From: Periplaneta americana
Taxonomy: Eukaryota; Arthropoda; Insecta; Blattodea; Blattidae
Length of the DNA: 64,000 nucleotides
NCBI RefSeq assembly: GCF_040183065.1
Contig: NC_091132.1
Span: 165,444,102 to 165,508,101 of the forward strand
Direction: 5' to 3'
Part shown: positions 45,602 to 56,651 of the stretch, piece by piece
Numbering within the stretch: the stretch's first letter is position 1
How the letters are laid out: every line of letters begins with the position of its first letter
Translations under genes and position numbers: made by a program
The notes under the pieces: model-generated
Database searches by the model: none
Seen by the model: the letters and a program-made list of their open reading frames with translations, nothing else
What the model was told of the DNA's origin: nothing

Positions 45602-46300
45602 AGGGCAAAGCCCCAATTACAATAGACAGTACAGATATTTGTTAAAAAAAACATAGAATTGCATATAACATGAAAAAAGAGATGAAACAGATACAAGTGT
45701 AAATACAAATTAAAATGGAAAATGAGAAAAGGAAAAAAAAAAAGAACAGACAAATAGATGCTACCTAAATAAAAGACACAGATATAGATATAAATGAAAA
45801 ATACAAAATAAAATTAATGAAAAATAGTTAAGTATAGATATCATAGCCAAAAATGTAAAATGTAGCTGTAATTGGCAAATTACGAGTAACAAATAGCAAT
45901 ATTATATAAAATCAACTACTTTCAGTATATTAATAAGAAAATTTTTGTATTACATGTAAGAAATTCAGAAATCTATATCCCATGTTTTACATATTTCATT
46001 GAAATTTGAACACATTTTTAACCTTGGTTAATTTTTATGTGATGAATTGTTTGGTTTTTTTATAATATAACAATTGACGATTTCTTAAATGTGATGTTCT
46101 AGCATTAATCTGGATTTGTGATAATATTTCGCTGTTATCCAGTAGACCGTTGAATATTTTATACAATAAAAGTTGCTCAGCAAGTAATCTACGACTTCCA
46201 AGAGACATTAAATTAAATTCAGCAAGTAGATTGTTTGACGATAAAAGCAAAGTAATGCGTTACATACCACACGGACATGAAAAATTTTACAATAATACTC
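45375..46300 (-). mobile_element. LINE 3' end with long (TAAA)n tail, reverse
   Basis: Read on the minus strand, 46250-46035 encodes NLMSLGSRRLLAEQLLLYKI and FNGLLDNSEILSQI, typical of the C-terminal end of Jockey/CR1-type ORF2 (RR..D..LYK..NG..D...LL). It passes GGGGCTTTGCCCTG and then runs into the AAATAAAT tail at 45600-45375. 5'-truncated. Confidence 0.65.
45376..45600. repeat. (TTTA)n/(TTTG)n microsatellite
   Basis: About 55 tetranucleotide units in alternating TTTA and TTTG blocks. It probably grew from the LINE poly(AAAT) tail. Confidence 0.95.
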
Positions 46301-46831
46301 TTCAGTGGCGTATTGTGGGAAAATAAGTTCAGTTATATCCTGTACTTATGTAGTAAGTACACAGTAGGCCTATGCATATATTATATCCCTAATTTGACAA
46401 ATAAACTTTAGTTGAACTGAAATTATTATACTACAATTTTGTCAAGCTAATATATATTGATTTATTTCATTAACAATTCATTAGATTCCAATAAATTTGG
46501 TATAAAACGACACATCTATTAGGCTTCTGTCTGAAGAAGCCAGTACTATAATCAGTTCTGTGTTCTACCACCAATAATACCGTTTTTTGCGTTTACTGAA
46601 AAATTTAGCTTTCATGGCATGTGCCGTTTCTGCAATCCCCGATTCGTATGTACAGTAGATGTTAATGTGTTGTTCTCATTTTACTATCCATTAATTTTTT
46701 TATACGTATTTCGCATACGTCTTACTTAGCAATCAACCCAATATGAGGACCAAAGTGCAGCATGTAGCATTTGGTATCACGTCCATACAAGCCGTCATAT
46801 TTTACATGTTCATTATATCTGTCTTCTGCAG

Positions 46832-46972
46832 AAAGGGAATTTATTGGATCTCCACGTGGCTGGAATAAAGACGGAAATGTTGGACCACAGCTATTATGAT
46901 CCCACATGAGATATGAAAGTTGAGGAAACTGCAGTGCCAACTAATTTTGTTACGGCAAAGTGTAAACCTGAG
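46832..46972 (+). pseudogene. Gene 2 exon homologous to gene 1 exon 3, with in-frame TGA
   Basis: 141 bp between the acceptor GTCTTCTGCAG and donor GTATGTTG, the same length and phase as 20657-20797. It reads KGNLLDLHVAGIKTEMLDHS, YYDPT, then TGA (46907-46909) and DMKVEETAVPTNFVTAKCKPE. It keeps IKTE and MKVE. The codon before DMK would be expected to be sense, so gene 2 is probably broken, or this assembly has one wrong base. Confidence 0.78.
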
Positions 46973-48376
46973 GTATGTTGATCTCATAGGTTTTTCTGGC
47001 TGTTCTTTCGATTTCAAGTTTATATCCTTTTTCTTACAATTATATCAATGAGCCCTCAGGGATTTTAGCATGTGAAAAAGTCATTAATATTTTCTGTAGT
47101 AATGTCACGGAAGATCTGAGATTTATCTGGGAAATCTCACACCTCGCGTGACATTTATTAGGACTATTTCGAGACATTGTGAACTTGAAATACTCGTAGA
47201 TGAATATCGATTACTGCAATAAAGAAATTCGATGTTATTATTCAGTAATGCCAATTGCGAAAAGCGAAATACAGGTTTAACAATGTTAATTACATGTACT
47301 GCACTTTTCTCTTATTATTATAACATAAATACATTTTCATTATCTGCTGAAATCATAATTTAATTTAACAGTAACAGTGGGGACAGCTATATACCAATAC
47401 TTATGTATTCACAGCGAGACATGTTACTACACAGTGAAGCCATCTCTGTGTAGATAGGCCTAATTAAAACACGAATTTTATTACGCCGTATGGAAGGCAG
47501 TTTGATTAAAGACCTTATTATTACTATGCAAGGTCTTTGGGTTTGATATGCGATGTTACATAAATTTGAACATCTGACTTTCTATTAATTGTTTAATTTC
47601 ATTCACAAAATACAAATTTTATAGGCTACAATTATAGGTTGAGTTACCTATGGGAGCAGGACCAATGTCAGCTGTGCCTTATTTCGACCGTACTCACAAT
47701 CAGTGCTACACGAAAGCATTTTTTATAGCTCGACAAACGCATTCTCGCTGTAGTGTGTAACGGAACTAAAGCTGCATCTACACAGTTCAATATGCCAATC
47801 GCGTATGCGTGCAATCTGGGAAGACTATTGAAAGAATCAAGTTAAAAAGGCACGTTCAATTAAGATGCATGAAGATTTTGTGTCTACATGGTGCACCGTT
47901 TTGAACGTCGTCTTCACTGCGTAAATATATTAATTAATATTAAATATCAATCTTGCATTCATTGCTTTAAAGTTGAAAGAAACGTTTAACCGTGTGGTTG
48001 CATCTTAATGTATTCATGATCATCAATTTATGGGGAAACAGTTGGCGACAACGACTAAACAAAAGAACGACCATGCGATAAATTGATAGCGATAAATCTA
48101 GCTGCAAAAATGATCGCAAAGTGTGACTGTGATTGGTTGGAATTCAAAATTTAATTACACTTCATTGGTCGAAAATGGAATGACGTCATTTAAACGAAAT
48201 AGTCTATGTAAAATTATTTAATCCTTTATTCAGTGTACTCTAAATTTAAACTACGCACACTGTAGGATGATTCAAGAACATCGCGCGATATACTAGGATC
48301 TCATTTCTAACCTCATTCTGATCAAGAAAGGTTTATATAAACATAATTATATCATACTGTTAAAATTGAGTGAGCT
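46973..48376. other. No gene seen; possible MITE at 47772-48008
   Basis: GCATCTACACAGTTCAA at about 47772 and TTTAACCGTGTGGTTGC at about 47988 are loosely inverted (13 of 17 positions), with another CTACATGGTGCACCG word inside. This may be an old MITE. No exon 4 or finger homologue of gene 2 was found here. Confidence 0.4.
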
Positions 48377-48808
48377 ACACCTGAATATCATAGGTTAAGG
48401 GTGTTTGAGAATAAGGTGCTTAGAAAAATATTTGGGGCTAAGCAGGATGAAGTTACAGGAGAATGGAGAAAGTTACACAACGCAGAACTGCACGCATTGT
48501 ATTCTTCACCTGACATAATTAGGAACATCAAATCCAGACGTTTGAGATGGGCAGGGCATGTAGCACGTATGGGCGAATCCAGAAATGCATATAGTGTGTT
48601 AGTTGGGAGACCGGAGGGGAAAAAGACCTTTGGGGAGGCCGAGACGTAGACGGGAGGATAATATTAAAATGGATTTGAGGGATGTGGGATATGATAGAGA
48701 CTGGATTAATCTTGCACAGGATAGGGACCGATGGCAGGCTTATGTGAGGGCGGCAATGAACCTTCGGGTTCCTTAAAAGCAATTTGTAAGTAACTAACAC
48801 CTGAATAT
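48377..48808 (+). mobile_element. 5'-truncated RTE-like LINE with 12-bp TSD
   Basis: The LINE piece at 48389-48796 starts at the codons for [20 protein letters not shown] and ends MNLRVP plus the short 3' end. ACACCTGAATAT flanks it at 48377-48388 and 48797-48808. One extra base in GGGAAAAAGACC (about 48620) shifts the frame. It is the same family as 38311-41495. Confidence 0.93.
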
Positions 48809-49785
48809 AATTATAAACATGAAAGCTTTTAAGGTTTAAGTATTTCAGCGATCTACGAAAATTGTAACTTCGTTTATTATCATTGCACAACATTCACGTT
48901 ATTATTCACCTAAGGAATCTGTATTAAAACCGGTTTTGAAAGCATCCATTTTCTGCAGCAATATACACAGTTGTCCGAGTGCAAATTGCACTCACTATCC
49001 TATGTTGTAGATCAGAAATTTCCTCAGCTGCCAGGCAGATACGTTGTGCCAACTCTTGTTTGGTGTTCACTCCCGTACTATACACGGTGGGTCATGTGGA
49101 TAAAGTGAGATGCAAAGAGTGAAATTGAAGTTTTGAGCTATTGGAGATTCAAGCCGCCTTTGAGATCTTTTCGAAATGGACGTGGATAAAAAAAGTATTC
49201 CCCGAATGAGATGCATTTTTATAACTAGAGATGTAACTAAATCCAGCTCAGTTAAAACATCTCGTGTTTTTAATACAACTTAATTATTGCGTCGCTGTTC
49301 TGAAATAATAGTACATTATGCAACGAGCCTATAATGATAGTAATTAAATAGACGCAATCATTTGTTTTGATTTCATTGTAGCCATTGTCGTCGTTCCTGC
49401 AATAACTCCTATGTTACATATCGATTTTCAATAAGTTAAATAGTGATGCAGGAAATAATAAATCTACTACATATAACTTAATTATATTTCTTTCTTTCGA
49501 AAATGTAAGAATTCACGATCTCCTATGCACTACTGCCATAGAATGAATAAATTTGTTTTTCTTCCTACTAAAAAATTTAATATTTTGCACATAGAAGTTA
49601 CGGAACAACGACACTTTAATCTGAGGCAGCAGTGGAAATGTATTGTATTGTTATTTTAAAACTCTTGTATATCCTTAAATATCAGCCCTATCAAAATTTT
49701 GCCTGGAATAAAACTTATCGGAAATCATTTTTAAAGAAACTTTTGTTATATAACATTTTCCACAAAAATCATTAATAATTATTTA
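48809..49785. other. No gene seen
   Basis: AT-rich sequence without recognised coding frames or repeats. Confidence 0.5.
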
Positions 49786-50075
49786 ATTCAGGCCCCCCTT
49801 ATAACCCCCCTTTTAAATAAAGTATTTTGAATGCCATATAGCCTAAAATCTAAGTTACAACGAACTTAATTTATGTTCTAATTTTCATCGAAATCCGTTC
49901 AGCAATTATCACGTGAAAAGGTAACAAACAGACAGACAGACAAACAAAAATTAAAAAAAAAGCGATTTTCGGTTTCAGGATGATTAATTATACATATTAA
50001 CACCAATTATTTTTAGAAAAGCGAAAAGTACCAGAAATATTTCGCTTACAGATTTATTATTAGTATAGATAGTAG
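49786..50075 (+). mobile_element. Arthropod LINE-tail-like conserved repeat
   Basis: It contains TTCATCGAAATCCGTTCAGC, then AACAAACAGACAGACAGAC, a sequence order I recognise from the 3' ends of widespread arthropod non-LTR elements. No coding part was seen. The family is not assigned. Confidence 0.5.
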
Positions 50076-50900
50076 CGTGTACCTGTCACATTATTATTAG
50101 GTACTGTAAACGCTAAGTTAAACAGGTTTGCCACACACCACTGCTTCGATCAGGTCAGGACTTGAGAGTCTATCTGGATTGCTACGGAGAACGCCATGAC
50201 GTCACAGAGCATTGAGTTGGAAGTGACTGCTGTAATAATTAAAGTACTGATATTGCTACTACTGTCTCTACCACTATTACATTTGAACCGTATTCTATCA
50301 GGAAGTAAAAAGGGATATTTGTAAAAGACTTGTGATTTTACAGAAACGTTGAGGATTTATATTGGTTGAAGATCTTATACCGATACTTTTACTTTCAAAC
50401 AAAATATTATGCAATATTTACATTGAGTGTTACAAATTAATGGAATCATATCAATGCATTACTTCATATTTTTCAGATTAATGCAGAGCGTATTGAGATC
50501 GTTTCTTAATTTTTGTTTCAGGCTGTAGTTGTCTTTTATAGATGTACTTTTCTTTGTGTCTGAAGTGCAAATAGAACTGATACATCTCTGGCTTACTTTT
50601 TATAGGCCTGTATGAATGTTAATTCTATTGCAAGTGACAAATTTATCTGAGTTCGGTAACTTAAAACCAATATTAAAATTTTCGCAAAAATTTGCCGGAA
50701 TTCTCTTGTGATTTCACTTTCCTTCACACTACTTACGACAGTGCCCCGAGAAGAGGGCCTTAATGGTAACATCACAATCTAAATATAATGTATGTGCCTA
50801 CTTTATTGGCTTTGATATTTATGGTAGTTGATCTATCAAAGTTTCTACAGATTCTGTTCAATATTTGTTGTATCTTTTGCCGCGAAGCTGTGCTGCCATC
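50076..50900. other. No gene seen
   Basis: No recognisable feature. Confidence 0.5.
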
Positions 50901-50903
50901 TTT

Positions 50904-51350
50904 AATCTGCTTCCGGATAGTCTATATCCACTACAGCTGGGATGCAGTCTTTGAGGAAGCGAACATGCGTTTTCATAGATTTGTTTGAACTCCTTTTATT
51001 TTCACCGTATGCATAAAGAACACTATTCGACGCGATTTCCTTTTCTTCACGTACCTGTATTGGAAGATACAAATATAATAAAATAGTCATAGAAATATCT
51101 AAGACCACAGTATTGGAACTAATCCTACATGTAAGTCTGTACAATGTTTACTTACGATTTCTTTATTGCTTACATTTTTATTGCCTGAAACAAGTACGTG
51201 TGGTGGACAAGATGTCTTCCCATATCGCAAAATGAATTCAGCCTCCGATTTAACGTATTCCAGTACTGGTTTTGGCGCTCAAATGGTGGCCAAAGTTGTA
51301 TTCTTGGAATCGCATTTTCTCTATGAGCTCTCTTATGTTGAAGGCCTAAA
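50904..51350 (-). other. Unidentified coding-like stretch with possible intron
   Basis: On the minus strand an open frame runs from a possible acceptor (CTTCCAATACAG at about 51060) through EIASNSVLYAYGENKRSSNK and MKTHVRFLKDCIPAVVDIDY to a stop near 50900. Upstream, another frame reads PVLEYVKSEAEFILRYGKTS. Composition looks protein-like (charged, balanced), but I do not recognise the family. It may be a transposon or gene fragment. Confidence 0.25.
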
Positions 51351-51408
51351 TTCACTTTTCATTTTCTTTTATTTCTATTATTTTCATTTCTCTCTTTCTC
51401 TCAACCCA

Positions 51409-51410
<2 letters not shown>

Positions 51411-51441
<31 letters not shown>
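51411..51441. repeat. (TC)n microsatellite
   Basis: About 15 TC dinucleotides. Confidence 0.9.
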
Positions 51442-51444
<3 letters not shown>

Positions 51445-51629
51445 GACTCCTTTCTCGTTTTTCAGGCGAGAGTTCAACTCCTCGTGAAAGACTTAATCCA
51501 GAAAACTGAAAGAGAGGAGGCTTATGTGTTTCTACTTTATGCACACACATTCCATGATGCACAACACACGATGTTTCATAATCACATACTAATTAAAACA
51601 TACCTGCCGATCGCTGTTCGTAACATCTA

Positions 51630-51867
51630 CACCTGAGGAGTAATTGTTAGCGCGTCTGGCCGCGAAACCAAGTGGCCCGGGTTCGATTTCCTGTCGGGGT
51701 AAGTTACCTGCTTGAGGTTTTTCCGGCGTTTTCCCTCAACCCAATATGAGCAAATGCTGGGTAACTATCGGTGCTGGACCCCGAATCATTTCACCGGCAT
51801 TATCATCATCATCTCATTCAGACGCTAAATAACCTAAAATGTCGTTAAAGCAAAAAAAAAAAAAAAC
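51630..51867 (+). mobile_element. SINE family A, full length
   Basis: It has a head with GCGCGTCTGGCCGCGAAACC and CCCGGGTTCGATTTCC, body CTTGAGGTTTTTCCGG and GGTGCTGGACCCCG, and a poly(A) of 14 bases. It lacks the last part of the body (CAGCGTCG). Confidence 0.88.
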
Positions 51868-52480
51868 ATAGCCTGTATCTGGGTTATGATCAGGATCATC
51901 TATAGAGCCGTTCGGGTACATATAAATAAAATTTACAAATCACACCACGAGACTTTACTACTTAAGCAGAAGAACGTCAGTCCTCGGTACACCCATTACG
52001 CTGAATTCCGAAGTTGTGTTACGCAATATAAATGAGTGAGTTAGAACTTCTGTGCCACAAAGCAGCGGCAAGAAAACCATCTTTTTAATGTGTTATTATT
52101 CTCAGTACAGATGCAGTGAGATACTGGAGGGCGGTTGGAGAAGCTCCACATGAGGTCGAAGACATTCAAATTAGAGTCGCTCACAACCAGTTACGAAACG
52201 TAGGAATGATATATTGCTGCTGAACGCCTGACGCTATAGACAGTACGCGAAGCTCTTCCGTCTCGCAGAGTAGTCCAATGTTCGGTTTAATAATGTCCGA
52301 TTCTTTCTCGGATGGACGATTCTGGATCATGAAAGACAGATAACATTGAGTTGCAAGAATTGTTGGAAGGACGCGATTATCATCGTGTACGTTTCAGTTG
52401 ATATTTCCGAATCTCTCCGCATTGGTTGGTTGATTGATTGCATTAATTTATTAATTAATCCATCCATCCAAAATATTATG
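51868..52480. other. No gene seen
   Basis: No recognised gene. AGATGCAGTGAGATACTGGA and nearby sequence show no clear domain. Confidence 0.45.
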
Positions 52481-52643
52481 TTTTATTTAACCACGCTCGC
52501 AAAAGCCGAGGTTATATCAGCGTCGCTGGTGTGCCGGAACTTTGTCCCGCAAGAGATCTTTTACAAGCCACCTGGCCCGCGATCGAACCCAAAACCTCGG
52601 GCATAGAATGGCATCGCTATAGCAGCTGAGCCAACCAGGCCGA
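52481..52643 (-). mobile_element. tRNA-derived SINE (family C)
   Basis: Minus-strand head: GGCCTGGTTGGCTCAGCTGC, then a B box around GGGTTCGATCGC. The body has CTTGCGGGACAAAGTTCC and an AAATAAAACATAA tail. Structure and box spacing fit a SINE. Confidence 0.7.
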
Positions 52644-53249
52644 CTTCATTAATTAATTAATTCATTCATTCATTCATTAATCCAGGAATTGAACAGCACT
52701 CATCATGAAGCTGCAATCATTAGAGCTTGAGGGTGCTTTTATTTTTATTAACAACTTTATCTCCTTACAAATAATTTATTAGTAAAATAATAATACTCCA
52801 CTTAAAAATCTAATTAAAAGACTATATATTGGCTATATTAACACCTACTCTTCCAGAGGTAGCCAATGCGTTTTGAGTTTAAAGTATGAACGTTAAAATA
52901 GTGAGTACTTATTTGCTCCTCTATTTTGTAAGTGACTGCAATTTATTTTATTCTTGTATTTGTTTACATGTGAGATTTTATCTAAGCTTTATGCTTATTT
53001 CCTTTGTTACCATGTCCATTAGTTGATTTATATATTAGTTATGAAGATAAATGTGCCAAAGTGTCCAATCAATGATGATCTTATTCCAATCTAACACTTT
53101 TTAATTAGGAAAAGTATATTTCCTTCAATTTTTACTCCATTAGTGTAGTTTGAAAATGTCATCAGTGTTCCTGTAAGATGAAGTGCACTTGGTGTTCTGT
53201 CCTATATATCTGTGGTTCTGTCTAGCCAGCAAGACATCAGGCGCAACCT
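52644..53249. other. No gene seen
   Basis: A short (ATTC)n-like run at about 52649-52680; otherwise featureless. Confidence 0.5.
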
Positions 53250-53800
53250 CTTGAAAGGCGGATATTCGGTGGGATGCTCAACCTCGCCGGTTGTTGTGTG
53301 ACCGGTCAAATATAAACCGGTTTTAAGCGCTGTTCTGTAGCTCTCTAATTCAAATACAGCAGTGATGTTAACGTTCCTGCCACTTTCAGTTTCTTGATTC
53401 ATTTTGATTTTACTGTGACCTTGAAGTCGGGATGAATACATATTATTAGCAACAGATATACGAAAAATGTTTCTCAGATTGTCACTCATCCTCAATCTTG
53501 TTGATTTTTTAGAAGTTTCGTAACAGAAAATGTCTGTTCACAGCATACAGTATGTACTTCCAAACATGGCTATTATTCTTGCAGAATTTTGCTTCAGGTT
53601 TACGAATTGTGAGTCCGGAAGTGCTCTGTAAAATTCTATTAGATCGGTACTTCAGGTACTAATGAACTTTTCAGGAAGCCTACAGTCGTATCTTAGGTCG
53701 GTCAATTCCATTTGTAATGTTTCATCCCGATTACTCTTAAAACCTGTTGTGAATGACGTATCAAAGACAGTGAAACCAGATTTAATTTAACTGTATATCT
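53250..53800 (-). pseudogene. hAT transposase C-terminal dimerisation region
   Basis: Minus-strand translation gives NRDETLQMELTDLRYDCRLP, EKFIST, a stop, then STDLIEFYRALPDSQFVNLK, ARIIAMFGSTYC and (shifted) EQTFSVTKLL, and RLRMSDNLRNIFRISVANNM. The FGSTY-CEQTFS motif followed by R-L-x-x-x-x-L is the hAT C-terminal signature of the Charlie/GTF2IRD2 type. One stop and one frameshift. The N-terminal part was not found upstream. Confidence 0.8.
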
Positions 53801-54047
53801 TCTTGATGGTTGAGTTTTTTTTAGTGTATTTTTAGTAAATTATCTTGATGAATGTTGATATTAGCACCCGCCCTTCTCTCTGGTAATGTTCGTTACTTAT
53901 ATTTTTATATTCTTTCAGTTTTATTTTTACTGCATAAGATTCGTTCAACTATTTCTTCGATCTCTTATGGCTGATTTTTTCATTCCTTTGCCACTACATT
54001 CATGCTATAAATCATTATTTCTTCTGTGTTATGGAAGTTTCATTTCG

Positions 54048-54090
<43 letters not shown>

Positions 54091-55172
54091 CAGTCTTTTA
54101 ACTGTGAATTTTCAAGACCATTTGCACTCTTTTTCTAAACATTTTTAAAGCCAATATTGTTGGGAATCCAGGATAAAATACTGGTTGCTAAGATTCAATT
54201 TTTCAGTATGTGAGGTTTTACAGAAGACATTAGAATTTCATTTAGTACTGGTTAGGAATTTTTCTTTATGAGGGTTTTTCTCCTTTATGATTGATTGAGT
54301 TTCTAGAAACCGTTTTTTAGACTGTCTTCATTCATATTTGAGTTTGCCTTCGTCAATCTTGCACTATTTACTCTGAAATAATAGTATTACTTCGGAGGAA
54401 AGCTTACATCTTTCCTTTCCAAGCACTATTCTTAAAAGAAGGTAGCAAAATTATAGATTTGTCCTACTCCTAAATATACAGTAGCTTTACAGTGTTGATC
54501 TTGGTAGCCCAAACTTCTTAGCAGAAGTTTCAATCTTGTGAACATCCTGTACTGGTGCAACTGGTAACATCAATTGATCTATGTTTTTGATTAATTTTTC
54601 CAACATTGTGCGTTTTGAGATTGCAAGGAAAATAGACCTCAAGAGTTCGACTTCCGCTGTAACCTGCGATAAATAATAGACTAATCATGAAGGACTAGTT
54701 ACGAATGACTGTCAGTTTAATATCATTGAACTAATAATGGGCACTTAGAAATATTTAGTAATGGGAGCTGTCCATCACTGTATATCACACGAATTTTAGT
54801 ACATAGTGATGGGTATGGGCCATTAAGACACAATAAATCGTTATTTCATTATTAAAACCACTTGTCTCTACTGAGACAAACTAAACGGTGTTAAAAATCA
54901 AGCTTTGAACAAAATACAGAAAAAAACAAAACTTCCAATACTATTTATGACAGCAACGAACACTAAAAAATAATTAATATTAAGTGATGATAAACATGGA
55001 CATGCAAATGGACACAATGAATTTTAAACTGAAGTTTCCCATACACTCTCAGGACATAGATTATGCGCGGGGATGTAGGCTACAATTTTTACAATATTTT
55101 AAAATTTTTACAGTTGTACAATTTATTAATTTTCTACAATTTTTACAATTTTCTGCAATGATTTACAATATT
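53801..55172. other. No gene seen; (TA)n at 54048-54089
   Basis: A 42-bp TA microsatellite lies at 54048-54089. On the minus strand near 54560-54490 an isolated KKFGLPRSTL sequence resembles pipsqueak-type helix-turn-helix, but it is too short to call. Confidence 0.5.
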
Positions 55173-55280
55173 TTGGCGAGATGTAGTGAGATGTGGTGAG
55201 GTCCGAGGATTCGCCAAATATTACCCGGCATTTGCCTATTGGTTGGAGAAAACCTCGGAAAAACCCAACCAGGTAATCAG
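55173..55280 (-). mobile_element. SINE family D, 5'-truncated
   Basis: The reverse complement of the 451-709 body: TTTGGCGAGATGTAGTGAG, GATTCGCCAAATATTACC and CTCGGAAAAACCCAACC. It adjoins a family-E SINE in the same orientation. Confidence 0.78.
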
Positions 55281-55465
55281 ATCAAATAGGTGAAATGAAG
55301 TGATGCCGAGGACTCGCCATAGACCATCCGGCTTCAGTCCCACGGCTGGGGAAAACCTCGGAAGAAACCATTCAATGAGACCAAAGGGGGATCCAACCCA
55401 AGCCCGAACGCAGCTCCGGATCAGCAGCCCAGCGAGTCTGCCGACTGAGCTACATCGATGGCTCT
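55281..55465 (-). mobile_element. tRNA-derived SINE (family E)
   Basis: The minus-strand head has an A box (TAGCTCAGTCGGCAGACTCG) and a B box (GGGTTGGATCCCC); the body has GAGGTTTTCCCCAGCC. A homologue is at 61360-61515. Confidence 0.78.
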
Positions 55466-55945
55466 ACTAAAAGTATACAATACATAGCCAATCAAATTAT
55501 TAAATTTACAAACTCAAACGATCATTCATCAGTTGAGCTATATGTATAATACAAAACAAGTAAGTTAATTAAATTTAAGGCATAAACAATTCAATCAGTT
55601 GTGATATACAGAAATTGATAATACTTATCATGCAAACTACTTCAAATTACAAACACAAACAATTTATCAATAGAGCTATACATATTACTATTCCATTTAA
55701 AGCATACACAATTCATCGGCTAAAACTATACAAACATATAGCCTACAATATAAATTAATCAGATTAATTCAATTTACAAGCATACTTTCATTAAACTATA
55801 CAAATTTGTGCAATTAATATCAAGTAGATTAATTCAATTTATAATCGTAAACAATTAAATCAGTTGAGTTATACAGACTACTAGCCTATTCAAATTACAG
55901 CATATACAATTCATCGGCAGAGCTATACAGACTAGTATTCATTTT
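55466..55945. repeat. Imperfect ~60-100-bp tandem repeats (ACAATTCATCAGTTGAGCTATA)
   Basis: Diverged units with AATTCATC, AGTTGAGCTATA, TTAATTCAATTT and CATAAACAA recur about seven times. The same array follows the family-E SINE at 61516-61870, so the pair of segments is paralogous. Confidence 0.7.
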
Positions 55946-56296
55946 AAAAATGGTGCCACTACCCTATTCGGATTTATGCGGATCTAACCATAGGTATTCA
56001 ACGTATGTACAGTTACCCTTAAAAGGAATGAGACGACTCTTGGTCGTCGGAAGTTTCTACAGCGCGGTTCACTCGATATCGACGTATAACGATACATAAC
56101 ATGAGAAATACAGCAAGAATTGTTACGAGGACCACAACAAGGACAAGGACCAAAATAAGAATCACGAAGACGACAGCCATTTAAGGCCACGATTTCACAA
56201 CATAGCTCGGGTCACAAACTATCATTGCTTCTCTGTACCGAATGGCAAATGCCTGCTATGGGATCTACATTCTAGACTGCGGTTGTCACTGTCTTG
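55946..56296. other. No gene seen
   Basis: No recognised repeat. A minus-strand frame at 56190-55984 has no domain. Confidence 0.5.
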
Positions 56297-56371
56297 TCTC
56301 GGTAGCTCATATAGTAGCGTGTCGGTTCCACTGCTTAACCGAAACGTCTCGTGTTCGATCCCAGGTAAAAC
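56297..56371 (+). other. tRNA-like sequence, probably a SINE head
   Basis: CTCGGTAGCTCATATAGTAG gives an A box and CGTGTTCGATCCC a B box at roughly tRNA spacing. The sequence does not close a good acceptor stem by eye, so it is more likely SINE-derived than a tRNA gene. It resembles the tRNA-like ends at 33431-33500. Confidence 0.45.
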
Positions 56372-56651
56372 TTTTTTTTATTGAGGTGTAATTAATTTCT
56401 TCAGAGTCCCTAGACTATCTAATTTGTCGAAAAATATGAATAATTTATGCCCAATTTCTGGGTCTTACAAGTGGGCTGAACCTCTTAAAAAAAATAAATC
56501 TTATTTGAAAGTTAAGAGTATTTTTCCTCAAACAAAAATCACAAGAAACAAAAAGAGACCTGTCAACTTAAAATCTTGTCCACATGCCATCAGCTTCTAT
56601 TACAGCTCTAAGTCGGTCCGGCATGGATGTCACGAGATTGTGGAATAAATT

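Larger units (their letters stand above)
44810..46641. mobile_element. Putative hAT-like element with inverted ends, containing a LINE
   Basis: CAGGGATTGCAGAAACTGCAC at the left is matched inverted by GTGCCGTTTCTGCAATCCCC at the right. The first five bases fit hAT termini, but no exact 8-bp duplication was found. A LINE 3' end and its tetranucleotide tail lie inside. Confidence 0.6.

Noticed and set aside
45270-45656. 128-codon ORF of F, L, I, Y and C residues
   Set aside because: Translation of the TTTA/TTTG tract.
47772-48008. MITE with TGCATCTACAC-type ends
   Set aside because: The ends match at only about 13 of 17 positions and no target duplication was found; kept only as a remark.
51166-51636. 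156-codon plus-strand ORF
   Set aside because: It includes the TC microsatellite and has no domain; the opposite strand looks slightly more protein-like.
54490-54600. Pipsqueak-like helix-turn-helix on the minus strand
   Set aside because: Only about ten residues (KKFGLPRSTL) resemble it; too little to call.
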